Positions 34,690 through 45,668 of a stretch of 64,000 nucleotides of DNA are shown here, piece after piece. Under the pieces are notes generated by a model. It was not told the DNA's origin, did not search any database, and worked only from the letters and a program-made list of their open reading frames with translations. The stretch comes from Arcuatula senhousia (taxonomy: Eukaryota; Mollusca; Bivalvia; Mytilida; Mytilidae). The first letter of the stretch is position 1; every line of letters starts with the position of its first letter. The translations under genes were made by a program, and so were the position numbers. The stretch is from the NCBI GenBank assembly GCA_963971305.1, contig OZ020309.1:2969001-3033000 (forward strand), given 5' to 3'.

Positions 34690-37600
34690 TTACTTATTCA
34701 ATACTGTCTTTTTAAGCTTCTCTAACAAAACTTTTTTATTATTATCATCAATTCTTGAACAAAATTCTGATCTAAAAATGTTGAAAACTTTTACTTTCTT
34801 TGTTTTTTGCTCTGATATATAATATGACTTATAAATTGAAAAACTAAGTATTGTCAAAAAGAAATTTACTTCATAATAGTCTTTATCAAAAATTTTATAG
34901 CCAAAGACTAAATGTTTGAGATTAACTATGAATGACATGCCACACAGAGCCATGATTTCATGTATTTTAATCCAAAAATCTTTCAAGTAAGGACATAATA
35001 TAAAAAAATGCATGTAATCTTCTTCAGTATTACAAAAATTACATAAACTGTTAGGAGTAATTTTCCATTTCCACAGTAATTGTTTATTTGGTAATATGTT
35101 TTGTAGAAGTTTCCACCTGAAAACTTTTAATTTGTTTTCCTTGAGATATTTAAACATGAATATATTTAATGATTTTCTACCCGTCACTAAATCAAATTGA
35201 TAATTTAGGACCCTTTCCCACTTTTTTAACCCTTTTGATACCTCTGTCTTAGTATCTATAAGATACTTATATAATGTTTTATTTGAGAGCGATAATAAGT
35301 CTTTAATTACAATATTATTCCAATGAAATTGTTTACGCACTATATTAACTGTTGTCTTTTTTGACGTTTCGGCTTTTAGAGCATCCAACCAATGCTTCGG
35401 TATAGCGTTTTTAACTATATTTAGTTCTATCATCCAGTTGGACCTATATAATAATTTATTAAAAATGTTTCTCTCGGATATCAGTCCGTTTTCATCGACG
35501 ATATCGTTGATATAAATGAGATCACTTTTTATCCAATTTTGGAATACAAGTGTTTCATTGTTAAAAGTAATAAATTCGTTGTTCCATATAATTTGCTTTC
35601 TAATATCTATATATGTTTCCGGGTTTTTAACTTTACCCCCTCCTGCTTTTTTCCACGATTTAAAAACTTCTTTATAAAATTCTGGTAGATTTTTCAAGAA
35701 TCGGTTGCGTTTCGTATCCGCGTTGCTGGTGTCAAAGACAAACCAATCATTTCCGAAAATGTTGAAGTACTTCAATGGAATAAGCTTCCAATTTGCGATC
35801 GATCCATCAATGAGTCTTCTTACCCATGATGCCTTTAAAGATGTAAAATAACTACGTATATCTATCATTTCGAGGCCCCCGTTTTCATAAGAATCAATGA
35901 TGTGATTTCGTTTGACTTTATCTGGTTTGTTATCCCACACAAATCTGAAGCATCGACTTTCAATTTCTTTCAGATATTTTTCGGGTACCAGACTCGAAGT
36001 CGCTACATAGGTGAAAATTGGAATAATTAATGATTTGATTATCAAAATTCTACCCAATAAAGTTAGATTTCTCTTTTTCCATGTATCAAAGAGTTTATTC
36101 ATCTTATTTATCTTATGTTCCCAATTCATCATTTCACACTGCTCTTTGTCGTGCCCAAAATAAACCCCCAATACTTTTACTGGCGAGTCTGTCCAACTAA
36201 TATTAGCTACCTTGTCACAACATGATTTAAGTTTTCCAATCCATAATCCTTCTGTTTTATTTCTATTTAATTTTAATCCCGAAAACGACCCAAAGACTTC
36301 TATTTCATTCATTGCCAAATCTATATCAGTTTTAGAACCACAAAATAATGTAGTGTCATCGGCTAGTTGTGAAATCTTAATTGAATGATTTCTACAGTCT
36401 AGCTTAACATTAATACCTCTGATATTTTTGTTATTTCGTAGACGTTGAGCCATAATCTCAACCGATATGACAAACAACAAAGCAGACAGTGGACAACCTT
36501 GTCTTATACCTCTTGTATTTTTAAATATTTCGGATATCCATCCGTTATTCATAACAGATGTTTGAATGTTGTTATAAAGCGTTTTAACCCATTGAATAAA
36601 AGATTCGTTGAACCCAAAATGTTTAAGAGTGGAAAACATAAAGTCCCATTCTAAAGAATCAAAGGCTTTAGAAAAATCCACGAAAACAATTGCTCCTTCT
36701 ATCTTATATGAATCGGCATAATCTATGATGTCTTGTATCTGCCTGAGATTGAAGCCTATAAACCTGTTTTTAACATAACCCGTCTGATCTTCGTTGATTA
36801 TAGAAGGTAGGACTATCTTTAGTCTTTGAGCTAGTACATATGACAATAGTTTTAGGTCTACATTTAAGAGAGAAATTGGACGGTAATTATTTAATGACAT
36901 TGGATCCCCCTTTTTATGAATAAGTGTAAGAACACTTGTGCGTTGGGAAAAGCTTAGAGAGTGATCTTCATAACTTTCATTTAGAACTTTAACAATTATA
37001 TATTTTAATTTATTCCAAAAACGTCTATAAAATTCAACAGATATTCCATCTAGGCCTGCGCATCTATTGAGTTTCATTTTGAAGATTGCATCTGTGCACT
37101 CTTTTACTGTAACTAGACCATCGCATACTTTTTTTGTTTCCTCGTCTAGGGTGCTTTCTAGCCTAGTGTTGTTTATGTATTGATCACTCAATAATTTATT
37201 TGGATACGTAGAGGAGTATAATTCTTTATAATAATCTTTAATCTTATTTAGTATTTCTGCTTGCTCAACTACAAGGTCTCCATTTTTATCTTTTAATTTA
37301 ACGATTGATTTTTTAACCTGTCTCTGTTTTTCTAAACCAAAGAAATAGGAGTTATTTTTTTCTCCAAGTTCTATCCATTTTTCCCTCGATCTAATTTGTG
37401 CACCCTTTGCCTTTTGGTCATATATTTTCTGAATATCACTTGATATTCGGTTAATGTCGACTTCTAGGTCATTACTATTAACCTGAACATTCGAGTCTCT
37501 TAGTTCTAGTTTTTCTTCTAATTCTTTTTCTAGCTTCATGAGATTATTCCGTGTTAACTTTGCTTTCGATTTGCAAAATTTGATTGTAATATCCCTGACC

Positions 37601-38493
37601 TTAACTTTAAAAACATCCCAACTAGATTTGATATCTGATATATTTTCCAGCTCACCAAAGTGATGATCTATCAATTCATTGATTACACTAACATAATTAT
37701 CATCTTCTAGAATAGAGTTATTAATTTTCCAATACCCCTTCCCTTTTTCTGCAGCCCCACTTCTAAATTTTATAAAAACGCTCTGATGATCGGTAGAGCC
37801 AATAATTGCCGGTTTTATTTTACAACATTCTACTAGTGAACTAAAGTCACTCCCTATCAAAATATAATCAATCCTACTCGCTTGTGATCGATCGTTTCTT
37901 CTCCAAGTAAATTGTGTCGCGTTTGGATTTAAAACCCGCCAAATGTCAATTAACTTATTATTTTTCATAAATGCTTTCAAACTATTAACCGGCTGAACTG
38001 AATGCGCGATGGTGCGTGTGTTCTTCCTATCTATATCTTTTAGCGCTTCATTAAAATCTCCCCCCACAATCGGTATTCCTATTCCATGCTCTTTCAGCAT
38101 ACCATCGACTTTTTTAAAGAATGCATTTCTTGTAGATTTACAGTTATGCGCGTATAGACATACAAACGTAAATATACTGTCGTCTAATTCCGCGTTGATT
38201 AAAATAATTCTGCCATCATCATCGGTATATTTGCTTAATAGCTTAAAGTTTAAAGATCGCTTGATAATAATGGCAACCCCCCTACTCGCGGTTGTTCCAT
38301 TACTACAAAAACATTTAAAATTGGTTTTATTATTTATCTCTGATTCAATGTCCTCATCGAAATGGGTTTCTTGCAAAAAACATATTGAACATTTCTGTGA
38401 CTTTATCCATTCTATTACGCGGTTTCTTTTATCTTTACATTTAATCCCGTTAACGTTTAAACTACTTAGGTTGAACAAATTTTTGGAAGCCAT
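34690..38493 (-). CDS. LINE ORF2: endonuclease, reverse transcriptase, zinc knuckle
   Basis: The open frame starts at 38559, but the Met at 38493 (MASKNLFNLSSLNVNG) is the usual kind of ORF2 start, giving 1267 aa. Numbered from 38559: an AP-like endonuclease at about 30-265 (LNVNG 34-38, QET 63-65, GGDFNEAL 166-173, RIDYIL 229-234, STDHQSV 255-261). Reverse transcriptase at about 500-790 (LIHKKGD, NNYRPISLLN, FVDFSKAFDS 626-635, GIRQGCPLSALLF 684-696, catalytic LADDTTLF 732-739). C-terminal zinc knuckle C1173-x2-C-x7-H-x4-C. It would nick target DNA and reverse-transcribe its own RNA in place. No stops or frameshifts, so it could be active. Motif style fits the L1/Tx1 group; clade not proven. 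Confidence 0.92.
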   Translation of the reverse strand: MASKNLFNLSSLNVNGIKCKDKRNRVIEWIKSQKCSICFLQETHFDEDIESEINNKTNFKCFCSNGTTASRGVAIIIKRSLNFKLLSKYTDDDGRIILINAELDDSIFTFVCLYAHNCKSTRNAFFKKVDGMLKEHGIGIPIVGGDFNEALKDIDRKNTRTIAHSVQPVNSLKAFMKNNKLIDIWRVLNPNATQFTWRRNDRSQASRIDYILIGSDFSSLVECCKIKPAIIGSTDHQSVFIKFRSGAAEKGKGYWKINNSILEDDNYVSVINELIDHHFGELENISDIKSSWDVFKVKVRDITIKFCKSKAKLTRNNLMKLEKELEEKLELRDSNVQVNSNDLEVDINRISSDIQKIYDQKAKGAQIRSREKWIELGEKNNSYFFGLEKQRQVKKSIVKLKDKNGDLVVEQAEILNKIKDYYKELYSSTYPNKLLSDQYINNTRLESTLDEETKKVCDGLVTVKECTDAIFKMKLNRCAGLDGISVEFYRRFWNKLKYIIVKVLNESYEDHSLSFSQRTSVLTLIHKKGDPMSLNNYRPISLLNVDLKLLSYVLAQRLKIVLPSIINEDQTGYVKNRFIGFNLRQIQDIIDYADSYKIEGAIVFVDFSKAFDSLEWDFMFSTLKHFGFNESFIQWVKTLYNNIQTSVMNNGWISEIFKNTRGIRQGCPLSALLFVISVEIMAQRLRNNKNIRGINVKLDCRNHSIKISQLADDTTLFCGSKTDIDLAMNEIEVFGSFSGLKLNRNKTEGLWIGKLKSCCDKVANISWTDSPVKVLGVYFGHDKEQCEMMNWEHKINKMNKLFDTWKKRNLTLLGRILIIKSLIIPIFTYVATSSLVPEKYLKEIESRCFRFVWDNKPDKVKRNHIIDSYENGGLEMIDIRSYFTSLKASWVRRLIDGSIANWKLIPLKYFNIFGNDWFVFDTSNADTKRNRFLKNLPEFYKEVFKSWKKAGGGKVKNPETYIDIRKQIIWNNEFITFNNETLVFQNWIKSDLIYINDIVDENGLISERNIFNKLLYRSNWMIELNIVKNAIPKHWLDALKAETSKKTTVNIVRKQFHWNNIVIKDLLSLSNKTLYKYLIDTKTEVSKGLKKWERVLNYQFDLVTGRKSLNIFMFKYLKENKLKVFRWKLLQNILPNKQLLWKWKITPNSLCNFCNTEEDYMHFFILCPYLKDFWIKIHEIMALCGMSFIVNLKHLVFGYKIFDKDYYEVNFFLTILSFSIYKSYYISEQKTKKVKVFNIFRSEFCSRIDDNNKKVLLEKLKKTVLNK

Positions 38494-38559
38494 AATACAT
38501 ATAATATTGAAAAATAAAAAATAATGTACATTACGGTATTTCTCATACAAAATAAACAT

Positions 38560-39271
38560 ACTGTTAACAACAGATTAAATAAATAAACTATGGTAAAACA
38601 GTTTTTCAATACAATAAGTAACATACAGTTGATGACAAGTACATGTATAGATGTATTGAACCATAAATTTTGTTTTGTTGACCGAAAAAAATGTACTTTA
38701 AACTTGATTGACCCGGTCAAGCATATAAATGGGATTAACCTCGTGTGGATTAGAATGTTTGTTTTTAGTTTCATACACATGTATTCTACAGAAACAAATG
38801 TGTTTATTTTCTCAAAAAAGGATTTATTGCAAGCTTTCAAACATAGTTTCATATAAAAGGATTTGTTACAAGCAGTGCAGCGGGAAGTATTTGTAAGTGC
38901 GATTCGCCTGTTTCGATTTACTTTAGAAACTGTTGGTAAATTTGATTCATTTATCATTGGAACTATTTCATTCTTTATGACCTGACCTGGAAACACATTG
39001 TGTTTGACGTTATGCATAGTATATGTACATTTAGTAGGTAAGTATTTTCTAAAAATAGTTACACAATCTGGATAGTAAATTTCATGATACAGATATAGTT
39101 GTTTGATAAGAACACTTACAAAAAATACAATTCTATCATCAGTTATTGCACTTTCACCTCTGTCCATACCAAGGCATGATTCTAAAAAAGGGCGCATACA
39201 TAGAATCTAACAATACATATAAAATATTAAGGCAGTAGTTGACCTTGACCTTGATTGTAGAGTACGATTTG
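38560..39271 (-). other. LINE 5' region, no recognised ORF1
   Basis: A frame at 38466-39197 (243 aa) is open on the minus strand and overlaps the start of ORF2. It shows no coiled coil, RRM or CCHC knuckle of the usual ORF1 kind. It is Cys- and aromatic-rich in places (RCTACNKSF). It may be a 5' UTR frame rather than a protein. Confidence 0.4.
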
Positions 39272-39325
39272 AATTGTGGTTTTTCTTAATTACACCTTGT
39301 TATGCTAGCTGTGTGGCATACAATT
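39272..39325 (-). repeat. REP-A copy, right part, split by a LINE
   Basis: Starts with the second target-duplication copy and then follows 58310-58365 loosely (GCTAGCTGTGTGGCATACAA against GGGCTGTGTTGCGTACACTT). Confidence 0.6.
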
Positions 39326-42060
39326 AATTCCAACAACTCAAAACCTCCGTTTTGTGCGTTTTTAGTCCTTTTCTATGAAACCGTAGGGGTAAAAATCCCA
39401 AAACAAGATAAAGCTTCAGTAAATGGATAGTAGCATTACATTTAAACTCAAAACAATTGGTTTCTTTTGTAAAGATAGGGGTGGGTAAGAGAGGGTCTCA
39501 TCCGGCACTCCGTAAAAACCTAATTCCGCTTTCCTGGTTATAAGGGAACAATCTCAATTCTCGCTCAAAACTCAGATACATGTAACTTACAAGTATGTCA
39601 GATCTATAGATGAACATAATGGGAAAAACTCTATATTATAACGTTCAATGCTCGTTAATTCGGTTCAATAAAAAAAATGACCAGAATTGATGCTACAAAA
39701 TAAACACATTTTAATATAGCTTGTCACAATTGTACCACCGAAATGAAATGTTTAGATAAATAAGATTTTTACAAAAATAAAATCAATTCGCCGTATATCG
39801 CTTAGTAGTAATCTCGAATTCTCTTTGAAACAAAACGATCATTTCCGGGTAACGCTGTGTAAAAATTCCGAACTCCCATAGTATTATTCGTTTCATCCGA
39901 AATTATAGGGTCCTACCGACTTTAATAGATGAGAGCTCATTATGAACGATTATAATAATCGAGGGTTTTGTTTTTTGTTTTTTTTTTTGTTTTATAGAGT
40001 GACATTGCAAATCAGATTGAAAATGAAAACTTTTGATTATCGGTAAATAAAGAAAAAAAAAACAGCTTTTGAAATCTGACAACGAATTAAAAAGTTGATC
40101 ATTATGTCAACTTGTAATATTGTATAAACGGTTTAAATACATCAAAACGTTGACAGAATTTACGATATAAGCAATACTATACAAAAAACAAGGGGTTGTA
40201 CAAAGCATATGGATCCCCACTCGCGTGATCGACCATTCAGAAAACAGGAAGTAGATAACCGACTGATTTGGCAAGGGGAGACACGAATAATATCACTTCC
40301 CTCAAGTTGTGTACTAAATATGAACTTTATCCCTAGATGGCGAGAAATCTGTTACAAAACTTTTGCCAATTTTGACCCTTAAAATACTCTATGTCGGCTC
40401 GGAAAACAAGAAGTTAACCGTCTGACCTTGCAAGAGGAGGCACGGTATGGACCCGTTTCCTTCTGTGTTGTCTTTGGTACATGTCCATTTATGCTTGCAT
40501 CCCGTTTTTAAAACGGCAACACTTAACTTTTCGATGCTTAAACATGTATGTAACTTACACATGTAGTATATCTTCCAAGTAAATTACACTATACAAGGAC
40601 AAGAACCGACAGACATGACAAATTAAGAAAAACCTTCTCATTTTTCTCTAATACGTAAATTAGGAAACTAATTTTAGAACAGGTTCAAATTGTGTAATTT
40701 ATTATATAGCAATGCTTAAGCTGTTAAGCGACCTTCAGTAGAAGCCGAGATAATGCACCTCACAGATATACAGACGGACTGACAAAGTGAATTCAAACTC
40801 CTTCTCTTACAAGAAGGGGCATAAAAGTATATCAAAATGTGATGACAAATAGACATTGAAAAGCATTATTGTCATAACACCCGTTCTGACCCTACGCAAA
40901 CCCAAATTGCAAAACAAACGTCCTTAAATTGTCACAACTATTTTCTCAAAAATTTTTAACGGAAACGATATCAACATAGCATACGATTGCTAAAATTTGG
41001 TGGCTGAATAAAAACAAAGCAGTTAGAAAAAATTATAGACATCCATCTTGGTAATTTGTATCATGACTTTTTACAATAGAAGTACTTACTGCTTGCCCGA
41101 CTGTCTATAGTTCTATGGCAGATGGTGTCTCCTCGGAGCTTTGTAACATAATGAACTCATGATCATGCTTTAGTCTTTTTATAATATCAAATCTATTACG
41201 TATAACGTATTATCATTAAGTACTTTTCGTGGAAAATAGACAATTTCTACGAAGGATACACCCTAAGATTTGGTCATTATGAGGCCGGAAACCTCAAACA
41301 AATACTACATGTACTACTTGTATTTCATTTCTAAGAAATCTTATATCTTTCATCGAATTCGGTGATCGATTTCATTTTGTGTCAGCTAAGTCACGTTTTA
41401 AAGTTGTCTTATAAGTGACCGCTATTTCAATTTATTTTTAGTTTTATCAGACCTTATCTCTAATTGACTTCCGTTGTACATGTTGTAAGTGGAAGAAAGG
41501 TTGGATCCCTAGTTTGTCCACAGTGGATTAAAGGTGGAAATCCCACAATATTCTGCAGTGCATTAAACCCCTACCCTCCCGTTTGTCCTCAGTGAACTAA
41601 AGGTGGAAGCCCCCCCCTTTTTGTCCTTTATTGCTCTAATTTGTAAAAAACTGCAACTTGAAATGATGACCATCTTAAAAAATTCCAAAAAAAACCCGAC
41701 GTACAAAACGTTACTTTAACCCATTTATTATGTTCATTTTTTAAAATGCAATATTGTATCACATTTGCTGTATTTTTAGATTTTTGCCCCTTGAGGGCCC
41801 ACGATTGGAAACACAGCGCAGTTAAGGTACAAATCGTCGTAAAGGGACTTCATTTCTCACACGTGGCATGATTGATGAAAAAAATCACAAAGCTTCATAA
41901 TCATTTTGCTAATAATAATAATAATAATTTAATTTCAATGTGTTACAGAAGTTGCCCAAAATCTCTTTGGATAGTATAGCTTTTAAACCAGTGTGTTCAA
42001 TTGAATACTTCGATATTCCATTGAATCAGACAAATCTTATTTTTTTTCATGAGGGGTCGA
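39326..42060. other. no gene seen
   Basis: The longest stretch here with no recognised element. At 41475-41635 a phrase around CAGTG(G/A)A(T/C)TAAAGGTGGAA is repeated twice, and there is an (AAT)n microsatellite at about 41910-41930. Confidence 0.35.
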
Positions 42061-42427
42061 TAAAATGGCCGCCATTTTGAACCAAAAGAGAGACAAAACT
42101 TTCGAAATTAGAACCACATTCAGAGGACCCAAATCAACCTATTTAGAATTTTTTTATATGAACGGTACTTTAATTTTTGCTTTTTGGGACGTTCCTGGGA
42201 GGCGGTCATGTTGTTATGGAGGATATGATATCATAAACCTTTTGACCGAAATGCACAACTATTATTATACTTAGTATTAGAATGCTTGTGCAAACAGTTG
42301 TTGAAAAATTCCGGAATTTATTAAAAAAGAAAAAAAAATAAGAAGACTAGTGTGTCCCTTTTGAGATTTAATTCCAGTTGCTCAATAAATCCTTTCCGTG
42401 ATCATCCAAAATTGCATATTGTTAAAG

Positions 42428-42475
42428 GCCCTGTCACACTATAACATTTTAGGTAATAGCCAACGTAACCCTCCA
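42428..42475. repeat. orphan end of the GGCCCTGTCACACT element
   Basis: GGCCCTGTCACACTATAACA and AGCCAACGTAA match one terminus of the element at 45669-47161. No partner end was seen nearby, so this is a fragment. Confidence 0.6.
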
Positions 42476-43050
42476 TGGATGAATGTTTTTTTTACTTTCT
42501 AAGACAATTTTATCCTAACTATGCACATGTGAGCGGTAAGAATTTCACAAAACTTATTTTTATATGATAGTCTTTTAAATGTACAAATTTTGATACACTT
42601 TTTTTGACAGTCATGCAAAAAAAAAGTGTAAATTATACTTAATTAAATGATTACATTTCAAACATAAAAAAATAAAAAGGCTATTGGTATATTAACTAAC
42701 TCATATATAAAATTCAAGTCTAGTGCATTCTTTTAATACAAAATATAAATATGATGCGTTCTATAGATGCATAAAATGCAACTCGTTCATGATAAGGTAA
42801 TCAAAATGCATATTAATGATAAGTATTAGTGCCCATTAATATAAATTTAAAATCTATTTTTAAATTATAATATATGCATCCCTAAATGCACAAATTATGT
42901 GTAGAATTATAATGCACCCAGTTAAAAATATAAACAATCATAAAAGAAACAAAACTCGGTGGTTTTTAAAAACTGGAAAAGCTTTGCAATGATTTTTGGC
43001 TAAATATCTAAGTTTTACTATGGTTTTCTATATATTGTGGCAATGTGTTA
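42476..43050. other. no gene seen
   Basis: AT-rich spacer with loosely repeated ATGCA phrases around 42720-42910. Confidence 0.3.
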
Positions 43051-43349
43051 CTGGATCAATTAATTTTCCTCTTTTGGGAAGGGGGTTGGGGGAGGGTATG
43101 GTAAAATTTGAAGCAAAAAGGCAAATACAAAAAATAGGAAGCAATAAGGCAGGACAGTGCCACCTGCTTTGAGATTAAAAAGGCAGGATTAATTCTGTTT
43201 TTTTTGCCGAAAAATTATGAAAAATATTTAAAAAAGTAACGCGCATAAAAAATCAAGGCTCTTAACTTAATTTTTTTTGTTGAAAATAAATAAGCAAAAT
43301 GAAAAAAAAAGGTCTATAGTCTTTCCATAAAAATCAAATGGTCGCTTCC
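43051..43349. mobile_element. degraded MITE of the CCATTTGATTTTTATGG family
   Basis: The right end is clear: CCATAAAAATCAAATGGTCG followed by CTTCC and TAA. The left end is eroded (GGATCAATTAATTTT next to a G run). Inner phrases AAAAAGGCA(G/A)GA match the MITE at 24511. Confidence 0.6.
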
Positions 43350-43352
43350 TAA

Positions 43353-45068
43353 CCCTTGGAGCCAAGAAGAAGGGGTTTGCCCACATTTAATTAGCTGTAT
43401 AACCAATTAAGTTAAATAAACAAAACAGACAATAGGTGCACTGACCATGAAAATCTAAAGTCTATTCTATTTTAATGGGTACAGAATTTATATAAAAAAA
43501 GTGTTATTTTATGTAATTTTCTGTTCAGAAAAAAAAAATAAATTGGTATTAATGTTCGGATTTTTTTATGCTTAGAGGTGTATTTTTTCAATGAAAACAA
43601 TTTTCTTGAATCATTTTTGTGATAACATTTCGAAAAATGGAAGTAAAAATAAAGCAAACTGTATTTTATACAAATTTCGAACATCCTAAAAGTTTCACAA
43701 TGAGATTATTTAAGTTCAAGACAATTTAATTAATAATTTGTTAACAAATGTATACCAAGAGTATTTTGGTTACTGTCCAGGCTTAGGCTACAATAGCAGC
43801 GGTTCAATAGCTCTAAATGGTCCTTTTTGAAATTTTCTGATTTGGCTGACCAAAGAATTATTAAAAGAACCATAAAGAGCTACGATCGCAGCTTAGGCTA
43901 CAAGGGTATGCCTCGCTACCAACATAACCTAGGATAGTTATAGTATGACTTAATATATCTGTTAATATTTTTAAGATTGAGAAAAAATCAAGAAATGAAG
44001 AAAAAAACAGAAAAGCGGATTGTGCACAATTATTATACATATTGATACATCAAAAGGCAATCGAAGATTTCATAGAAATTTCCTTGACCTGTGCGGATTC
44101 AGACTCTGAATAGGTTTCATGTGGCAAATAAAGCGGAACACCTGACTGCAAATCGTAGGGGTGAACTAAAGTGGGAAAAAATGTCACGTTCCTTGCATGT
44201 TAAAGAACCCTGCTGCTGCTGAGTTTGACTTTAGGATCTCCATGCAAGAGGCTAATTTGTCAGGTTCTACTCATCTTTACCTTTTCCCGTGACAGTCAAG
44301 ACTCAAAAAACCACCATTGGCCTTGTGTCCCCATACACTTCACTTCCCCTCATCATTTCATGTTCATTTTATTACCAACCACTTACATGTAATAGTTTTT
44401 TTGATGTATTAAGATAATAAGAAATGGTTGATTCAAATATTCTTATAAAATGAGTAAAAGTTAAGTTCCATGGAAAAAAGTGTATGGCATATGCAATCCC
44501 TTGTCATTTATAATGAGAAAATTTATGAATGTTTTAAAATCTGGTTCAAGAGGCTGATTAGATATCTCATAGTCATAAGAAAGCTGAAAAAGTAACGCCC
44601 ATGAACCTTTAGATTATCATTTAAGTCAGTGTTATTTATCTAGAATGAGAAAATCTTTATTTATTTATTTTTTTCAGAATAATATTTCATAAAAATATAG
44701 TAGATAAAATCTTTCTCTTCTCTTAAGTAGACCTTTATTTTTGTATGAACAATATTTAATAATTTAAATATGGTACACTATATGCCATACTTTTATTTAT
44801 TCTATATTCTAAAATGCAGGTGAATATTCAGACTATAATTTTCAAGAAATAAACTATAATTGCTAAAACAACAAAACACCTTGAGTTTTTACATACCCCT
44901 AATTAAAAGTGGGCAAACCAGGATGACACCCAGAAGAAGTGTGTTTTTTTTTGGTTTGTTAGGTGTTCAGATTTCCGTTTGAGTAAACAGATACTCTCCG
45001 GGAAATGGTTGTTATTAAATGTTCCTAGAAATGGTCTATCGTGTAAGAAAATCTTAAATAAAGTTGAT
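43353..45068. other. no gene seen; one short dispersed repeat
   Basis: Mostly AT-rich. 44165-44370 holds a diverged copy of the 32711 repeat. At 43780-43930 a phrase GCTTAGGCTACAA(T/G) occurs twice. Confidence 0.35.
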
Positions 45069-45072
45069 TTAA

Positions 45073-45633
45073 GGTTAGTGAGGACACCTGTCATGTGACC
45101 AAAAATAGCTAACAATGCAAAAAAAACAAGTGCAAATGTCACAAATACCTTAAAACTTGTGTTAAATAGTTTCATTTAATAAAACTTAATTAAAATAAAT
45201 TAATTTTAATTCAAATAAAACAACCATACCTTCATATATAAAATTTTTAAATAAAACAAGGGAGATAATCCACTTGAAAAATGACAAAAAAATTACAAAG
45301 ATTTGTGTTGTAGACAGAAAAGTAAGCTGGTGACCCCCACTTTTTATTGTTTTATTTCAAAACATATTGAATTTCATTGATTTTTATTAAATAAAAATAA
45401 AATTTAAATTCGTGGATTTTTTCTGCGACAAGATTTTATGCTAATTATTTGGTCTTTCCTATATAATCTATAGTAATTTGAGAACACTTTGAGCCTAAAT
45501 TTTGGGAAAACAAGCCTGGAAAGTGGGTCCAATATTTTTACACAAGATAAAGTAAATACCTAATACTAATATATAAAAAAATTGGACATTTTAAATTCGG
45601 CGTTATTTTTGGGGTCAGGTGTCCTCACTAACA
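45073..45633. mobile_element. TTAA-flanked MITE, piggyBac-like
   Basis: The ends share GTTAGTGAGGACACCTG in inverted orientation, offset by one base. TTAA flanks both sides (45069-45072 and 45634-45637). The interior is non-coding except that a 90-codon minus-strand frame beginning with a hydrophobic segment runs out through its left end. Superfamily inferred from the TTAA target. Confidence 0.75.
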
Positions 45634-45668
45634 TTAAATGTTTTTATTAATCATATGCACATGAGTTA

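Larger units (their letters stand above)
34500..39271 (-). mobile_element. full-length-ORF2 LINE, L1/Tx1-like, with 16-bp target duplication
   Basis: The element lies on the minus strand. Its poly(A) tail is the T run at 34498-34514. AATTGTGGTTTTTCTT is duplicated exactly at 34484-34499 and 39272-39287. The flanks are two halves of a REP-A repeat, so the insertion split an existing repeat. The ORF2 frame is intact (34690-38493). About 710 bp lie before ORF2 without a recognisable ORF1, so the copy may be 5'-truncated or belong to an ORF2-dominant family. Confidence 0.9.

Noticed and set aside
38009..38524. 171-codon plus-strand frame
   Set aside because: Antisense shadow of the LINE endonuclease region.
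42065..42274. 69-codon plus-strand frame starting MAAILNQKRDK
   Set aside because: No domain, repeats or splice context; length is unremarkable for this window.
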